A DNA stretch of 64,000 nucleotides from positions 124,001 through 188,000 of the forward strand of contig NZ_FNDX01000008.1 in the NCBI RefSeq assembly GCF_900099765.1. The letters run 5' to 3'. Positions 35,777-45,432 of this stretch are shown here, piece by piece. The stretch comes from Paenibacillus typhae (lineage in GTDB: Bacteria > Bacillota > Bacilli > Paenibacillales > Paenibacillaceae). Position 1 is the first letter of the stretch, and every line of letters begins with the position of its first letter. Under the pieces are notes generated by a model. The model saw only the letters and a list, made by a program, of their open reading frames with translations, made no database searches and was not told the DNA's origin. The translations under genes and the position numbers were made by a program.

Positions 35777-36955
35777 TTACTTCAGCTCACCCTGCCGGTA
35801 AACCGGCAGTCTTGTAACCACAGTGAACGGCGCTCCGGCGCGCACCTCCAGCGTTCCCCCTACAAGGCTGGTACGCTCGTTCATCCCCTTCAGCCCCATT
35901 CCGCCGCCTGCGTGAAGCCTGCGCAGCTGATCCTCCTCCGGCAGGAGCCCGTTGTTGCCGACCTCCATAACAACCTCACGCTCGCTATAGAAAACAGAGA
36001 TCCAGACAACCGTCGCTTTTCCGTGCCGCAAAGCATTGGTTAGCGCCTCCCGGGCATTTTTGTAGAGTACCACCTGCATGCTCGGATAGAGCGGATAGGC
36101 ATAGCCCTCCACCTGATATGAGGTTTCAATGCCGGTATCCCGGCCGGTCTCCTCCAGCAGCCGGTCCAGGGCGTAGGCCCCCTCAAGCTGGGGTGCATGG
36201 TTAACCTGCCGCAGGGCAGTCCGCATATCGTCCATGCTGGCGGCGAGCTGGTCACGGATCTGGCCCATCATGCCCATGCCTGCTTCAGGTGAGCCCGGCA
36301 GGGTATGGATGGCAGCTTCGACCATCATTTTGACCCGGATCAGGCGGTGGCCGATGTCATCATGCAGCTGCCGCGAGATTCTTACCCGCTCCTCTGCCTG
36401 CGCCGCGTTCTCCACCTGGGAAGCGAACTGCAGCAGCCGGCTGCGGGCCTCGTCCAGCTCAAAATGCTTTTTGCGCAGCTCGTCATACAGGAACAGGGTA
36501 TCTTCCCGGCCGCGTCCCGCCCGGCGCAGCAGCTCGTTCAGCCCGGCGGCCAGCAGGAAGGTGAGATTCATATAGATCAGATACTGAAGGGCTAAAGGGC
36601 TGAAGGCGGCGTTCAGCGCGATCAGATGGAGACCAGTCAGCAGGACAGGCAACGCTTTGGACTGCAGCCGAGAATAGCAGAGCAGCGCCGAAACTGCCGG
36701 AAAAATCATCAGCAGCCCGTACTCCCGGCACATCCAGGCACTGTATAGCAGCTCAAGAGTAACGGCCAGCGCAGGGAAAGGCTTCGGCAGCCGTGCGGCG
36801 GCAGTTGCCAGCAGCAGCTGCATCAGAAAATAGAAGGTGAACAGGCCGTAGTCCGGATAATCATAGACATATACGGAGAGCACGGCCGGAATAATGAGCA
36901 GGCCGTAGCGGAGGATACGCAGTTCTCTGGTCAAGTCATTCATCCTTTGAATCAT
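35777..36955 (-). CDS. Membrane sensor histidine kinase, HisKA_3 family (LnrJ-like)
   Basis: A 392-residue kinase with five to six N-terminal membrane helices (~15-145), almost no extracellular domain, a coiled segment, the DHp motif RISRQLHDDIGHRL (His198) and an ATPase domain with NAREALTNALRHG and GGGMGLKGMNER. Kinases with buried sensors usually sense membrane damage or lipophilic drugs, or the transporter itself. The start region has a poor ribosome site; a second ATG four codons in is possible. Divergent from the ABC operon at 37118. Confidence 0.9.
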   Translation of the reverse strand: MIQRMNDLTRELRILRYGLLIIPAVLSVYVYDYPDYGLFTFYFLMQLLLATAAARLPKPFPALAVTLELLYSAWMCREYGLLMIFPAVSALLCYSRLQSKALPVLLTGLHLIALNAAFSPLALQYLIYMNLTFLLAAGLNELLRRAGRGREDTLFLYDELRKKHFELDEARSRLLQFASQVENAAQAEERVRISRQLHDDIGHRLIRVKMMVEAAIHTLPGSPEAGMGMMGQIRDQLAASMDDMRTALRQVNHAPQLEGAYALDRLLEETGRDTGIETSYQVEGYAYPLYPSMQVVLYKNAREALTNALRHGKATVVWISVFYSEREVVMEVGNNGLLPEEDQLRRLHAGGGMGLKGMNERTSLVGGTLEVRAGAPFTVVTRLPVYRQGELK

Positions 36956-37117
36956 AATATAAGGCCTTAAGAATCTATATTCATCTTAGCACACCCGGCT
37001 CCCTGTTCAGGAGATGACTTTAGTCACCACCAGCTCATGACTTAGCGTACCTCCGGCGGAACGCTCCATGCGCTACAATGAAACCATAGAAGCGATAAGA
37101 ACAGGAGAGATGAGCGG

Positions 37118-38053
37118 ATGACTCTTGCAGTGCTCAGTGATGTTGTTAAACGGTATGATCAGAAGCTTACGGTGGACCATGTAAATGTCAATATTGAAGA
37201 GGGAGAAATCTTCGGGCTGCTCGGGCCGAACGGAGCGGGAAAAAGCACCACCATCAGCATGATCTGCGGCCTGCTCAAATATGATTCCGGTGAGATCCGG
37301 ATCGACGGCATATCCGTGAAGGAGCATCCGATTGAGGTGAAAAGGCGGATCGGGCTCGTTCCCCAGGATCTGGCGCTGTATGCAAACATGACGGCTGCGG
37401 AAAATGTACGCTTCTTCGGCAAGCTGTACGGGCTGAGGGGCAGTCTGCTCAAGGAACGTACGGAGGAGGCGCTTGCTTTTACCGGACTAAGTGACCGGGC
37501 CAAAGAGAAGCCGTCAACCTTCTCGGGAGGGATGAAGCGGCGCCTGAATATCGCCTGTGCAATCATGCACCGGCCGAAGCTGATTATTATGGATGAGCCG
37601 ACCGTCGGCATTGATCCGCAGTCGCGCAATCATATTCTGGAGTCGGTCAAGGCGCTGAACAGGCTCGGTTCGACGATCATCTACACCAGCCATTACATGG
37701 AAGAGGTTGCGGCAATCTGCGACCGGGTAGCGATTATGGATAAAGGGCATATCATCGCCTGCGGCACCGAAAAGGAGCTGCGTGAACGGGTCGCCCATGA
37801 AGAAAAGATCGTCGTGAAAGCAACCAACATCACACCGGGACTAATCAGCGAGCTGGGCAAGCATCCGCGGATCAACCGTGTAGAGGTTGTAGAGGATGCG
37901 GTTGAGCTGTATCTGCCTTCTTCGCAGAGTGAGCTTCAGGATATCTTATTTATTTTTTCCAGGCATGAAGGAAGCATTGTATCCCTGCATATCGAAGAGC
38001 CGGATCTGGAGACGCTGTTCCTCAGCCTGACCGGCCGGACCCTGCGGGACTGA
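37118..38053 (+). CDS. ABC exporter ATP-binding protein (LnrL-like)
   Basis: A 311-residue ATPase: Walker A GPNGAGKSTT (36-45), Q-loop LVPQDLALYANMTAAEN, signature FSGGMKRRLNIACAI, Walker B LIIMDEPTVGIDPQ, then an extra C-terminal domain (~220-311) of the DrrA/NatA type. First gene of a three-gene exporter operon with 20 bp to the first permease. The divergent kinase/regulator pair probably controls it. By comparison with LnrLMN the substrate may be a polyene or other membrane-active antibiotic; this is inferred from layout only. Confidence 0.92.
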   Translation: MTLAVLSDVVKRYDQKLTVDHVNVNIEEGEIFGLLGPNGAGKSTTISMICGLLKYDSGEIRIDGISVKEHPIEVKRRIGLVPQDLALYANMTAAENVRFFGKLYGLRGSLLKERTEEALAFTGLSDRAKEKPSTFSGGMKRRLNIACAIMHRPKLIIMDEPTVGIDPQSRNHILESVKALNRLGSTIIYTSHYMEEVAAICDRVAIMDKGHIIACGTEKELRERVAHEEKIVVKATNITPGLISELGKHPRINRVEVVEDAVELYLPSSQSELQDILFIFSRHEGSIVSLHIEEPDLETLFLSLTGRTLRD

Positions 38054-38073
38054 GGAAGGAGCTGCAAAAGGAT

Positions 38074-39243
38074 ATGAATATCTGGACTATTATGACCTAT
38101 GAGCTGCGCCGGCAGCTGCGTTCACGTACCTGGCTGCTGAATATGATTCTGCTGCCGGTGGTGCTGATTTTCCTGCTGGGAGCTTCGCTCTCCGGAGTAG
38201 TCGGGGTTGAGGGCGCAGAGACTGTAAATCAGGTGAAGGTTGCTATTGTAGATACGGCAGCTGCAGCCCCGGCGAAATCAGCCGCGCTGGATGCTTTTGT
38301 GAAATCGGATGAGGTTAAGGATTATATCAGCCCGTTTGAGGTGCAGACCCGCGAGGAAGCGGAAAGCGGACTCCGTACGGGAAAATACGGCTATGCGGTC
38401 ATAGTGCCGCAGGGATTCGACAGTGAAATCCAAAGCGGCGGCCAGGCGGAGCTTGAGCTGATCCTCGGTAAAAACCATAGTGACAATACCACCGCAGGCA
38501 CAGTGTTCGACAACTTTCTCAGCGAAATCAATTATAAGCAGGCGGCAGCCATGACGCTGGGGCCTGAGGCGCTGACAGCAGCCATACCGGCGATGGCGGA
38601 TCAGCCTGCAGTGCAGCTTGGCAATCTCAATAACGGAGGAAAAACCTATACAGCCTCCCAGTTCTACGCGGCGTCTATGCTGCTGATGTTCCTTCTATAC
38701 AGTGGACTTACAGTTACCAGCTCTCTTTTTAGCGAAAAGGATAATCATACGTTATTCCGGATTCATTCCATGCCGGTCAAAGGCTCGCAGCTGTTCATCG
38801 GCAAAATGCTGGGTGTCGGCGTCATTACGATGCTGCAATGTGCGGCGATTATTATTTTTACCAACCTGCTGTTCGGAGTGTATTGGGGGAACCGCCCGTG
38901 GCTGCTGATACTGTTCTGTCTGCTGATGATCATTGCTTCGATGACGTTCTCGATTCTTGTCTGCATGTTCAGTAAAACAAGTGCAACCGCTACGAATATC
39001 GTTAATATTGTAACGGTCGGAATGACCTTCCTCAGCGGGGGCATGGCTCCCCTGCCGGATTCATGGGTGAACAGTGTCGGGGCGTTTACGATTAACCACT
39101 GGGAGCTGCAGGCGATCATCCGTATGATGCTGCATTCGGGCTTCGGGCAGATCCTGCCGAACCTGCTGGTGATGTCGGCAATGTGCCTTGTTCTGATCGG
39201 CGGAGTGGTCTTCACATACCGGAAGGTGGGTTATCATGAGTAA
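38074..39243 (+). CDS. ABC-2 type permease (LnrM-like)
   Basis: A 389-residue permease: one N-terminal helix (~20-42), a large extracellular region (~45-185), then five or six helices. This is the ABC2_membrane_3 plan. AAGGAG precedes the ATG. It overlaps the next permease by 8 bp. The two permeases are similar in layout and probably form a heterodimer with two copies of the ATPase. Confidence 0.9.
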   Translation: MNIWTIMTYELRRQLRSRTWLLNMILLPVVLIFLLGASLSGVVGVEGAETVNQVKVAIVDTAAAAPAKSAALDAFVKSDEVKDYISPFEVQTREEAESGLRTGKYGYAVIVPQGFDSEIQSGGQAELELILGKNHSDNTTAGTVFDNFLSEINYKQAAAMTLGPEALTAAIPAMADQPAVQLGNLNNGGKTYTASQFYAASMLLMFLLYSGLTVTSSLFSEKDNHTLFRIHSMPVKGSQLFIGKMLGVGVITMLQCAAIIIFTNLLFGVYWGNRPWLLILFCLLMIIASMTFSILVCMFSKTSATATNIVNIVTVGMTFLSGGMAPLPDSWVNSVGAFTINHWELQAIIRMMLHSGFGQILPNLLVMSAMCLVLIGGVVFTYRKVGYHE

Positions 39244-40393
39244 TATCTGGACAATCGGCTGGAATATGGTCAAACGGACGATCGGCTCCCGTAAAGGGCT
39301 GATGCTGTATATTGTGCTGCCCGGTATTGTAGTTGCGGGGATTATTTCCATCACTGGAGGCATTGATAACAGCTCAAAGGCGACCTTGCTCTATACCAAT
39401 CTGGACAACGGGGCGGGAGGCAGACATCTGCTGGCAGAGCTCAGGAGCTCAGGAGATTACGAGCTGGCAGAGAGCCCCGGCGAACAGGAAATGAAAGAAA
39501 GCGTGATCGGCCAGGACGGGATTGCCGGCCTGCTGATTCCGCGGGATTATACCGCACAGCTTCTGGAGGGTAAGCAGCCGCAGCTGACGGTATACGAGCT
39601 GAAGATAACGGAGGACTCGGTTCTGCTAAAAATGAAAGCCGCCGCCATAGCCAGGCAGATGCTGGTTACCGCAGCAACGGTAAAGGAGAGCGGGACCGGT
39701 GATCCGCTCGGTCAGTTTGCCGCCATTCTGCAGCAGGCCGAGCGGCACAATGCCGGAAGTGTGCGGACGGATTATGACCTGTACCCCAGACAGACACTGG
39801 GGGTTATAACCGGAATGACACTGATGTTCCTGATGGGTCTGGTGACAAGTGCAGTTAATCAGGTTATTGATGACCGCAAAGGCCGGACAATGATGCGGAT
39901 GTATAGCGCACCGGTCCGCGCCTATGAAATTGCGCTGGGCAACTTTTTCGGCAGCTTTCTGGTCGGCATTATCCAGATTGCCGTTGTCCTCGTCCTTGGC
40001 AAATGGGTGCTGCGCTACGACTATGAAATTCCGATGTATCTGTACTTCCTGGTGCTGGCCGCATTTATGCTTGTCTCGATGGGCATCGCCGGCACAGTGG
40101 CCGGCCTGATCCGCAATCCGCGCAATGCGGGAATGCTGAACGCGCTCATTCTTACACCGACCTGCATGCTGGGCGGATGCTTCTGGCCGCTGTCCATTAT
40201 GCCGGAATACATGCAGAAGGCGGCCAATTTCACACCGCAGAAATGGGCTATCCAGGCGGTGGATATTGCGGCTACGGGCGGCGGCTGGAACGAGCTGTGG
40301 CTGCCCTTTGCGGTCCTTGGCCTGATGGCGGCCATTCTGCTCGCACTCGGTTCGGCAACGCTGCGTCCGAATGAAGCGGGAATCAGCGCCTGA
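39236..40393 (+). CDS. ABC-2 type permease (LnrN-like)
   Basis: A 385-residue second permease with the same topology: N-terminal helix (~18-40), extracellular loop to ~190, C-terminal helices from MTLMFLMGLVTSAVNQVIDDRKGRT onward. Last gene of the exporter operon, followed by a terminator. Confidence 0.9.
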   Translation: MSNIWTIGWNMVKRTIGSRKGLMLYIVLPGIVVAGIISITGGIDNSSKATLLYTNLDNGAGGRHLLAELRSSGDYELAESPGEQEMKESVIGQDGIAGLLIPRDYTAQLLEGKQPQLTVYELKITEDSVLLKMKAAAIARQMLVTAATVKESGTGDPLGQFAAILQQAERHNAGSVRTDYDLYPRQTLGVITGMTLMFLMGLVTSAVNQVIDDRKGRTMMRMYSAPVRAYEIALGNFFGSFLVGIIQIAVVLVLGKWVLRYDYEIPMYLYFLVLAAFMLVSMGIAGTVAGLIRNPRNAGMLNALILTPTCMLGGCFWPLSIMPEYMQKAANFTPQKWAIQAVDIAATGGGWNELWLPFAVLGLMAAILLALGSATLRPNEAGISA

Positions 40394-40702
40394 TGGCGGT
40401 TGTTTCTGACCCGGGCGAGCAGCTATTCCCCATAAGCGGAGTTCCGGACAAGATTTCTGTAAGTCCCTCTGTGTATGCAGAGGGGCTTTTTGCGCCTTAT
40501 TCGCTTAGATAGCCTGCTCCCTCTGCCTTCCTATGTCCAGGGAGTGAGACACGCTCCGTCTTGAGACTGGGCCGCAAACCAGCCGCCGGGCGGTTTTGGC
40601 ATCCTTTTAAAGACACTACACTAAAGCAAGAAAGCAGCTCATACATAAGGGACGCAGGCATAAGGCTTCTCAAATCAGAAGAGTGGAAGGGGTACAGGAA
40701 CA
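40394..40702 (+). other. Gap between the ABC exporter and RND pump genes
   Basis: About 309 bp. The first part holds a terminator (40461-40492). The rest has a GC-rich CCGCC/GGCGG hairpin near 40580 followed by TTTT, perhaps a weak terminator or leader structure, then an AT-richer stretch before the RND gene. I see no clear promoter and no gene. Confidence 0.5.
40461..40492 (+). terminator. Terminator after the ABC exporter operon
   Basis: AGTCCCTCTG pairs with CAGAGGGGCT around a six-base loop, followed by five Ts. Confidence 0.82.
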
Positions 40703-43700
40703 ATGACTTGGTTTACAAAATGGTCCTTCGGCAATAAAGGGGCAGTAGGTCTTCTCGTCGTAATGGCGCTTGTAGTGGGGATGCTGAGTTATACCACGCT
40801 GCCAATGGAATTTATGCCGGAGGCTGACAATCCGCAGGTGACCGTTACGGTGCTGGGTCCGGGCCAGGATGCGCATTCGATGGAAAGTATGGTTACGAAG
40901 CCGATCGAGGCGGCAACCGCTGCCTTGAAAGGTAAAACCGGACAGATGTCCACCTCGGGGGACGGGTATGCGAAGGTGGATCTTTATTTTGACGGAAAAA
41001 GCGATATGAAGGAGGCCTCACAGGAAGTTGAAAAGGCGGTCGGTGCGCTGCAATTTCCGGAAGGGGTAATGGATCCTTTCATTGTGCAGCTGAACACTTC
41101 CATGATTCCGGTCGCTCAGACAACATTATCCTTCGAGGACGGGCTGACCAAGGAGAATCTTGAGGTTGCCGAGAATACGATTATTCCTCAGCTGCAAAAG
41201 ATAGACGGCGTAGCCAGTGTAGCGCTCTACGGCAAAACCAGTCCGCAGGTGAATGTGAAGCTGGACCCGCAGGCGATGGCTGCAAAGGGCATCTCCACTG
41301 CACAGGTATTGGGATTGCTCCAGGGCCGCAGCGTATCGGCTTCTATCGGGGAGCAGACGATCGGCGGGCAGACGGGGAATGTAAATGTTACGTCCTCCAT
41401 AGACAGCCTGGACACGTTAAAGAGTCTTCCGTTAGCCGCCGGCGTAACGCTGCAGGATATTGCTGCGGTTACGGTAAAAGCGGATCAGGAGAGCGTAAGC
41501 CGCTCCAACGGCAAGGATGTGCTGTTCGCGATTATTACCAAGGAAGCCGGGGCGAATGCGGTTGATGTCGGTGAGAAGGTGCGGGACGCCGCGGATGAGA
41601 TCAATAAAAGTGTGCCGGGTGCCGAGCTTTCCGTTATCTTCAGCACCTCTGACATGGTCGTCACCTCGGTCAACAGCATGATGCGTGAGGTGCTGCTGGG
41701 AGCCTTGTTCGCTACAGTTGTCATTCTGCTGTTCCTGCGCAACATCCGGGCTACACTGATAACGGCAGTATCTATTCCGCTGTCTCTAGCTGTGACGCTG
41801 TATCTGCTCAAGATTTCCGGCATCACGCTGAACATTGTTACTCTCGGCGGTGTTGCCGTTGCGGTAGGACGGCTGGTCGACGACAGCATCGTTGTAATTG
41901 AGAATATATACCGCCGGCTGCAAAAGGAGCCGCTGTCCCGTGATATGGTAATCAGCGCAACTGGTGAGGTCGCCAGAGCCATCACCACATCGACGATTGC
42001 CACCGTTGCGGTGTTCCTGCCGATGGGTCTGCTGCGCGGAAGCCTGCAGGATTTCCTGCTTCCGTTTGCGCTGACGGTAACCTATTCGCTGCTGACCTCG
42101 CTGGTTGTAGCCCTAACGGTCGTGCCGCTGCTGAGCGCATGGCTGTTGCGCGGAACATCCATGAAGGAGCATGAGCCTGCCAAGTGGTTTTCCCGCTTCC
42201 TCGACTGGAATCTGCACCGCAAGTGGATTACGCTGACGGCAGGCCTGGTGCTGCTTGCCGGCTCCATCGCCGCTTACGTTGCCATGCCCAAGGGGGCGCT
42301 TGATGCAGCGGATGCCAGTATGGTCAGCGTCCAGCTCGTATACCCGAATGATGTGCCGGTAGCCGAGGTGCTGGAGAAGGGCAAACAGCTGGAACAGGAG
42401 ATGATCAGCCGGCCCGAGGCAGAGACAGTTGTTATGCAATCCGGGAATAGTGCCGATATGGCCAGATGGGGGACAGTGAGCTCGCTGACTCAGGTAGACT
42501 ACACTGTGCTGATGAAGGAGGATGCCGACGCCCAGCAGTTCCTCGATCATGTCCGCGGTCTGCAGGACAGCTATGAAGGAGCCACACTAACGGCAAATGA
42601 AGCCAGTATGATGGGATCTGCTTCTACAAGTGAGTATGTGGATATTTCCGGTGATAACCTTGCGGCAATCCGGACGGTTGCGGAAGAAGCGATTGTTAAG
42701 ATCGAGGCTGTAGACGGTGTACAAAAAGTCAGCAGCAATATGGAGGATACGAAGCCGGTATTTGCCTTCAACGTTGATCCTGCAGCAGCAAATGCCCAGG
42801 AAATCTCCATGCAGCTTGCAGCCATGCTTAATCCGGTTCCGCTAGGCCAGATCGAGCTTGAAGGCTCACCGGCGGCGGTTATGCTGGAGCCGGTGCTGCA
42901 GCCGCAGTCACAGGAGGACCTCAAGCAGATTACGGTAATGACCTCCGGAGGGCCTCAGCCGCTCTCGGCTGTGGCTTCGCTTGAAGTAACGGAGCAGCCT
43001 GCGATGCTCTACCATAAGGACGGCAAGCCTTATGTGCGGATTACTGCAGAGGTGGATGCGAAGAAGGTGTCGGCAATCGGGGCAGAGATCAAAAAGCAGA
43101 CGGACGGTCTTACCCTGCCGGAAGGCGTAACCCTGTTTGCCGGGGGAGCCTCTGCTGATCAGGCCGGCGACTTCGGCGACCTTGGGATAACAGCTCTGAT
43201 CTCGATCGGTCTGGTCTACCTGATCATGGTGCTGACCTTCAAGACACTGCGTGCCCCGCTGGCGATCATGTTCTCGCTGCCGCTGGCGGCAATCGGAGCC
43301 ATTGTGGCCTTGATCATCTCGGGCATAACGCCTGACTTTACCGCACTGTTCGGTGCCCTGATGCTTATAGGTATTGTTGTTACTAATGCGGTTGTGCTGA
43401 TAGACCGGATCAAGCAGAATGAAGAGCATATGACCATCCGTGCAGCCATTCTTGAAGCGGCGGGAACACGGATGCGGCCGATTCTGATGACTGCGATTGC
43501 CACCGTCTGCGCCATGCTGCCGCTTCTGTTCGGACATTCCGAGCAGGGCAGCATCGTCTCCCAGAGCCTGGCGATTGTCGTAATCGGCGGCCTGACCGCA
43601 GCAACCGTTCTGACGCTGCTGGTTGTACCGGCGGTATATGAACTGCTGTATTTCCGCAGATCGGCTAAGGAGCGGAAGGAAGCGGGAACAAGGGCTGAAG

Positions 43701-43711
43701 CAGCGTTATAA
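40703..43711 (+). CDS. RND-family efflux permease (SwrC/AcrB type)
   Basis: A 1,002-residue proton-driven pump with the duplicated RND layout: helix 1 (KGAVGLLVVMALVVGMLSYTTLP), a large extracellular porter loop, helices 2-6 (~325-480), and the same again in the second half (~525 on; ~820-985). The helix-4 motif GRLVDDSIVVIENIYR holds the paired aspartates of the proton relay. No membrane-fusion or outer-membrane partner is nearby, as expected in monoderms. The nearest known relative type is SwrC, which exports surfactin in Bacillus. GGAAGGGG precedes the ATG. Confidence 0.93.
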   Translation: MTWFTKWSFGNKGAVGLLVVMALVVGMLSYTTLPMEFMPEADNPQVTVTVLGPGQDAHSMESMVTKPIEAATAALKGKTGQMSTSGDGYAKVDLYFDGKSDMKEASQEVEKAVGALQFPEGVMDPFIVQLNTSMIPVAQTTLSFEDGLTKENLEVAENTIIPQLQKIDGVASVALYGKTSPQVNVKLDPQAMAAKGISTAQVLGLLQGRSVSASIGEQTIGGQTGNVNVTSSIDSLDTLKSLPLAAGVTLQDIAAVTVKADQESVSRSNGKDVLFAIITKEAGANAVDVGEKVRDAADEINKSVPGAELSVIFSTSDMVVTSVNSMMREVLLGALFATVVILLFLRNIRATLITAVSIPLSLAVTLYLLKISGITLNIVTLGGVAVAVGRLVDDSIVVIENIYRRLQKEPLSRDMVISATGEVARAITTSTIATVAVFLPMGLLRGSLQDFLLPFALTVTYSLLTSLVVALTVVPLLSAWLLRGTSMKEHEPAKWFSRFLDWNLHRKWITLTAGLVLLAGSIAAYVAMPKGALDAADASMVSVQLVYPNDVPVAEVLEKGKQLEQEMISRPEAETVVMQSGNSADMARWGTVSSLTQVDYTVLMKEDADAQQFLDHVRGLQDSYEGATLTANEASMMGSASTSEYVDISGDNLAAIRTVAEEAIVKIEAVDGVQKVSSNMEDTKPVFAFNVDPAAANAQEISMQLAAMLNPVPLGQIELEGSPAAVMLEPVLQPQSQEDLKQITVMTSGGPQPLSAVASLEVTEQPAMLYHKDGKPYVRITAEVDAKKVSAIGAEIKKQTDGLTLPEGVTLFAGGASADQAGDFGDLGITALISIGLVYLIMVLTFKTLRAPLAIMFSLPLAAIGAIVALIISGITPDFTALFGALMLIGIVVTNAVVLIDRIKQNEEHMTIRAAILEAAGTRMRPILMTAIATVCAMLPLLFGHSEQGSIVSQSLAIVVIGGLTAATVLTLLVVPAVYELLYFRRSAKERKEAGTRAEAAL

Positions 43712-43733
43712 GGATGGCTGACTAAGAGGGTAT

Positions 43734-43779
43734 AAAAAGCAGGAGCCGTGCGGAATTCCGCATTGCTCCTGCTTTTTTT
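43734..43779. terminator. Bidirectional terminator after the RND pump gene
   Basis: AAAAGCAGGAGC pairs with GCTCCTGCTTTT; an inner GCGGAATTCCGC palindrome strengthens it. T runs lie on both sides, serving the pump and the convergent permease. Confidence 0.85.
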
Positions 43780-43786
43780 GGCTGAT

Positions 43787-44584
43787 TTAATTGCCCGTAC
43801 TCTCATAACGTGACAGTCCGAAGCGGAAGATGCCGTACGCAGCGGCCATGCTTCCCAGTGCGGCTACCGGAGCCAACATCCACCAGCCGGACCAGCCGCT
43901 TTTGCCGAAAATATAAGTAGCCGGGTAGAAGCTGATAAAGGCGTAAGGCAGCACGGTAGATACAAATACGCGAACGGCCTGCGGAAAAAGCGACAGCGGA
44001 TATTTGGCCAGATCAGCCAGATTGTGGACCATCAGCGGAAAGGCGTTGCCGGCATTTTTGATCCAGAAGGCGGCTGAATTGGCAGCCAGATTAATTGCTA
44101 CGCGGATAATGACCGCGGTAATCAGCAGCAGGAGGATAATGAGGATTTTCCCCGGAGTCCAGTGCACATTTCCGTGAACGAGCGACTGCCCGATGATGAC
44201 TCCGCCGATCAGCAGATTGCCGAGACCATTGATCCCGATCCCTGTGCAGAAGACCTGCAGCACAACTGGAACCGGCCGCAGCAGATAGCGGTCCATTTCG
44301 CCCAGATTAACCAGCCGGCTCATCCGCCAGGTGCCTTCAAAGAACAGGGAGCCGATCCCCTCCGTTACAAAAATCATCGCATACATAAACGTCACTTCCC
44401 AAAACTGCCAGCCGTTGATGTCAGGAATCCGGTCATAGATTACCCAGAGGAACACAAAGCCGAGCACCTGCGTTAACGCAGCGGAACACATTAATATGTA
44501 GAAATCCTTATTATATTCGAGAATAGCTTTGAGCTGCTGCACGTACAGCCGCCTGTACAGATAGAACATCTGTGAAACCCGCAC
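43787..44584 (-). CDS. ABC-2 family (DUF990-like) permease
   Basis: A 265-residue membrane protein with about six helices. FEGTWRMSRLVNLGEMDRYLLRPVPVVLQV is characteristic of the DUF990 / ABC-2 family group. Third gene of a minus-strand ABC operon (ATPase, permease, permease), 20 bp after the previous one. Substrate unknown. Confidence 0.85.
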   Translation of the reverse strand: MRVSQMFYLYRRLYVQQLKAILEYNKDFYILMCSAALTQVLGFVFLWVIYDRIPDINGWQFWEVTFMYAMIFVTEGIGSLFFEGTWRMSRLVNLGEMDRYLLRPVPVVLQVFCTGIGINGLGNLLIGGVIIGQSLVHGNVHWTPGKILIILLLLITAVIIRVAINLAANSAAFWIKNAGNAFPLMVHNLADLAKYPLSLFPQAVRVFVSTVLPYAFISFYPATYIFGKSGWSGWWMLAPVAALGSMAAAYGIFRFGLSRYESTGN

Positions 44585-44604
44585 CGGTTCTCACTCCTTT
44601 CACT

Positions 44605-45411
44605 CTAACCTCCATGAATCGTTACCTGGCGGACTGCCCAGTTCCACATCGCCTTGCCGGCGAACCACAGGACGAGTCCCCAAAAGGCCTGCAAAGCGAT
44701 CAGATTCAGACTTTCGGCCGTACCGGCCTGCTGCAGAAAGATCATCGTCGGCGTGTGGATGATGCTCTGAAAGGGCAGCCACAAAGCGAGCCGCTCCAGC
44801 CAGTCCGGGAAAAAAGCCAGCGGCACAAGCGCACCGGACAGCAGGTTGGTAACGGCAATCCGTGTCCAGACGATGCCCAGCGATCCTGTTGACCAGAAGC
44901 AGAGCAGGGCCGCCAGGTACACAACGCCGAATTTAACCAGGATTGCGCAAATCAGGCTCAGGATAAACAGCACATAGACGAGCGGCGAATGCGGCAGGGT
45001 AATGCCGGACAGAAAGGAAGCAAAAAGCGTCAGCAGAACCGCGCTCATTCCGCCCTCCAGCAGACTGGCCCCCAGCGTCTCCGAGAAGCGTGCACTTTGA
45101 AAGTCAAGCGGCTTCAGCAGATCCATCGCTACGCTGCCGTCCAGGATTTTGCCGGAGATGGATGTCTCGGAATACCAGGAGAGCACAGAGTTGGCCAGAA
45201 AGGTGACCAGCAGGTAGGTCTTCATCTGATCCCAGCTATACCCGGCGACATCGCTGCGGCCGCTGTAAATGCCCTGCCACAAAAAGTAGATCGCCAGCAG
45301 GTTCACGGTATTAGCCAAAAAGCCGATCACGTAGGAGGTCCGGTAGGCCAGCACATTTTGCAGGGAGCGGTTTGCGATGCTTCTGTATTTTTTTAGTGAA
45401 ATGGCAGACAT
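44605..45411 (-). CDS. ABC-2 family permease
   Basis: A 268-residue membrane protein with about six helices; FSETSISGKILDGSVAMDLLKPLDFQ-like spacing (starting YSETSISGKILDG) is the counterpart of the MDRYLLRP region in the sister permease. It pairs with the other permease as a heterodimer, 21 bp after the ATPase gene. Substrate unknown. Confidence 0.85.
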   Translation of the reverse strand: MSAISLKKYRSIANRSLQNVLAYRTSYVIGFLANTVNLLAIYFLWQGIYSGRSDVAGYSWDQMKTYLLVTFLANSVLSWYSETSISGKILDGSVAMDLLKPLDFQSARFSETLGASLLEGGMSAVLLTLFASFLSGITLPHSPLVYVLFILSLICAILVKFGVVYLAALLCFWSTGSLGIVWTRIAVTNLLSGALVPLAFFPDWLERLALWLPFQSIIHTPTMIFLQQAGTAESLNLIALQAFWGLVLWFAGKAMWNWAVRQVTIHGG

Positions 45412-45432
45412 GGCTGTGAGGGTCCTCCTTTC

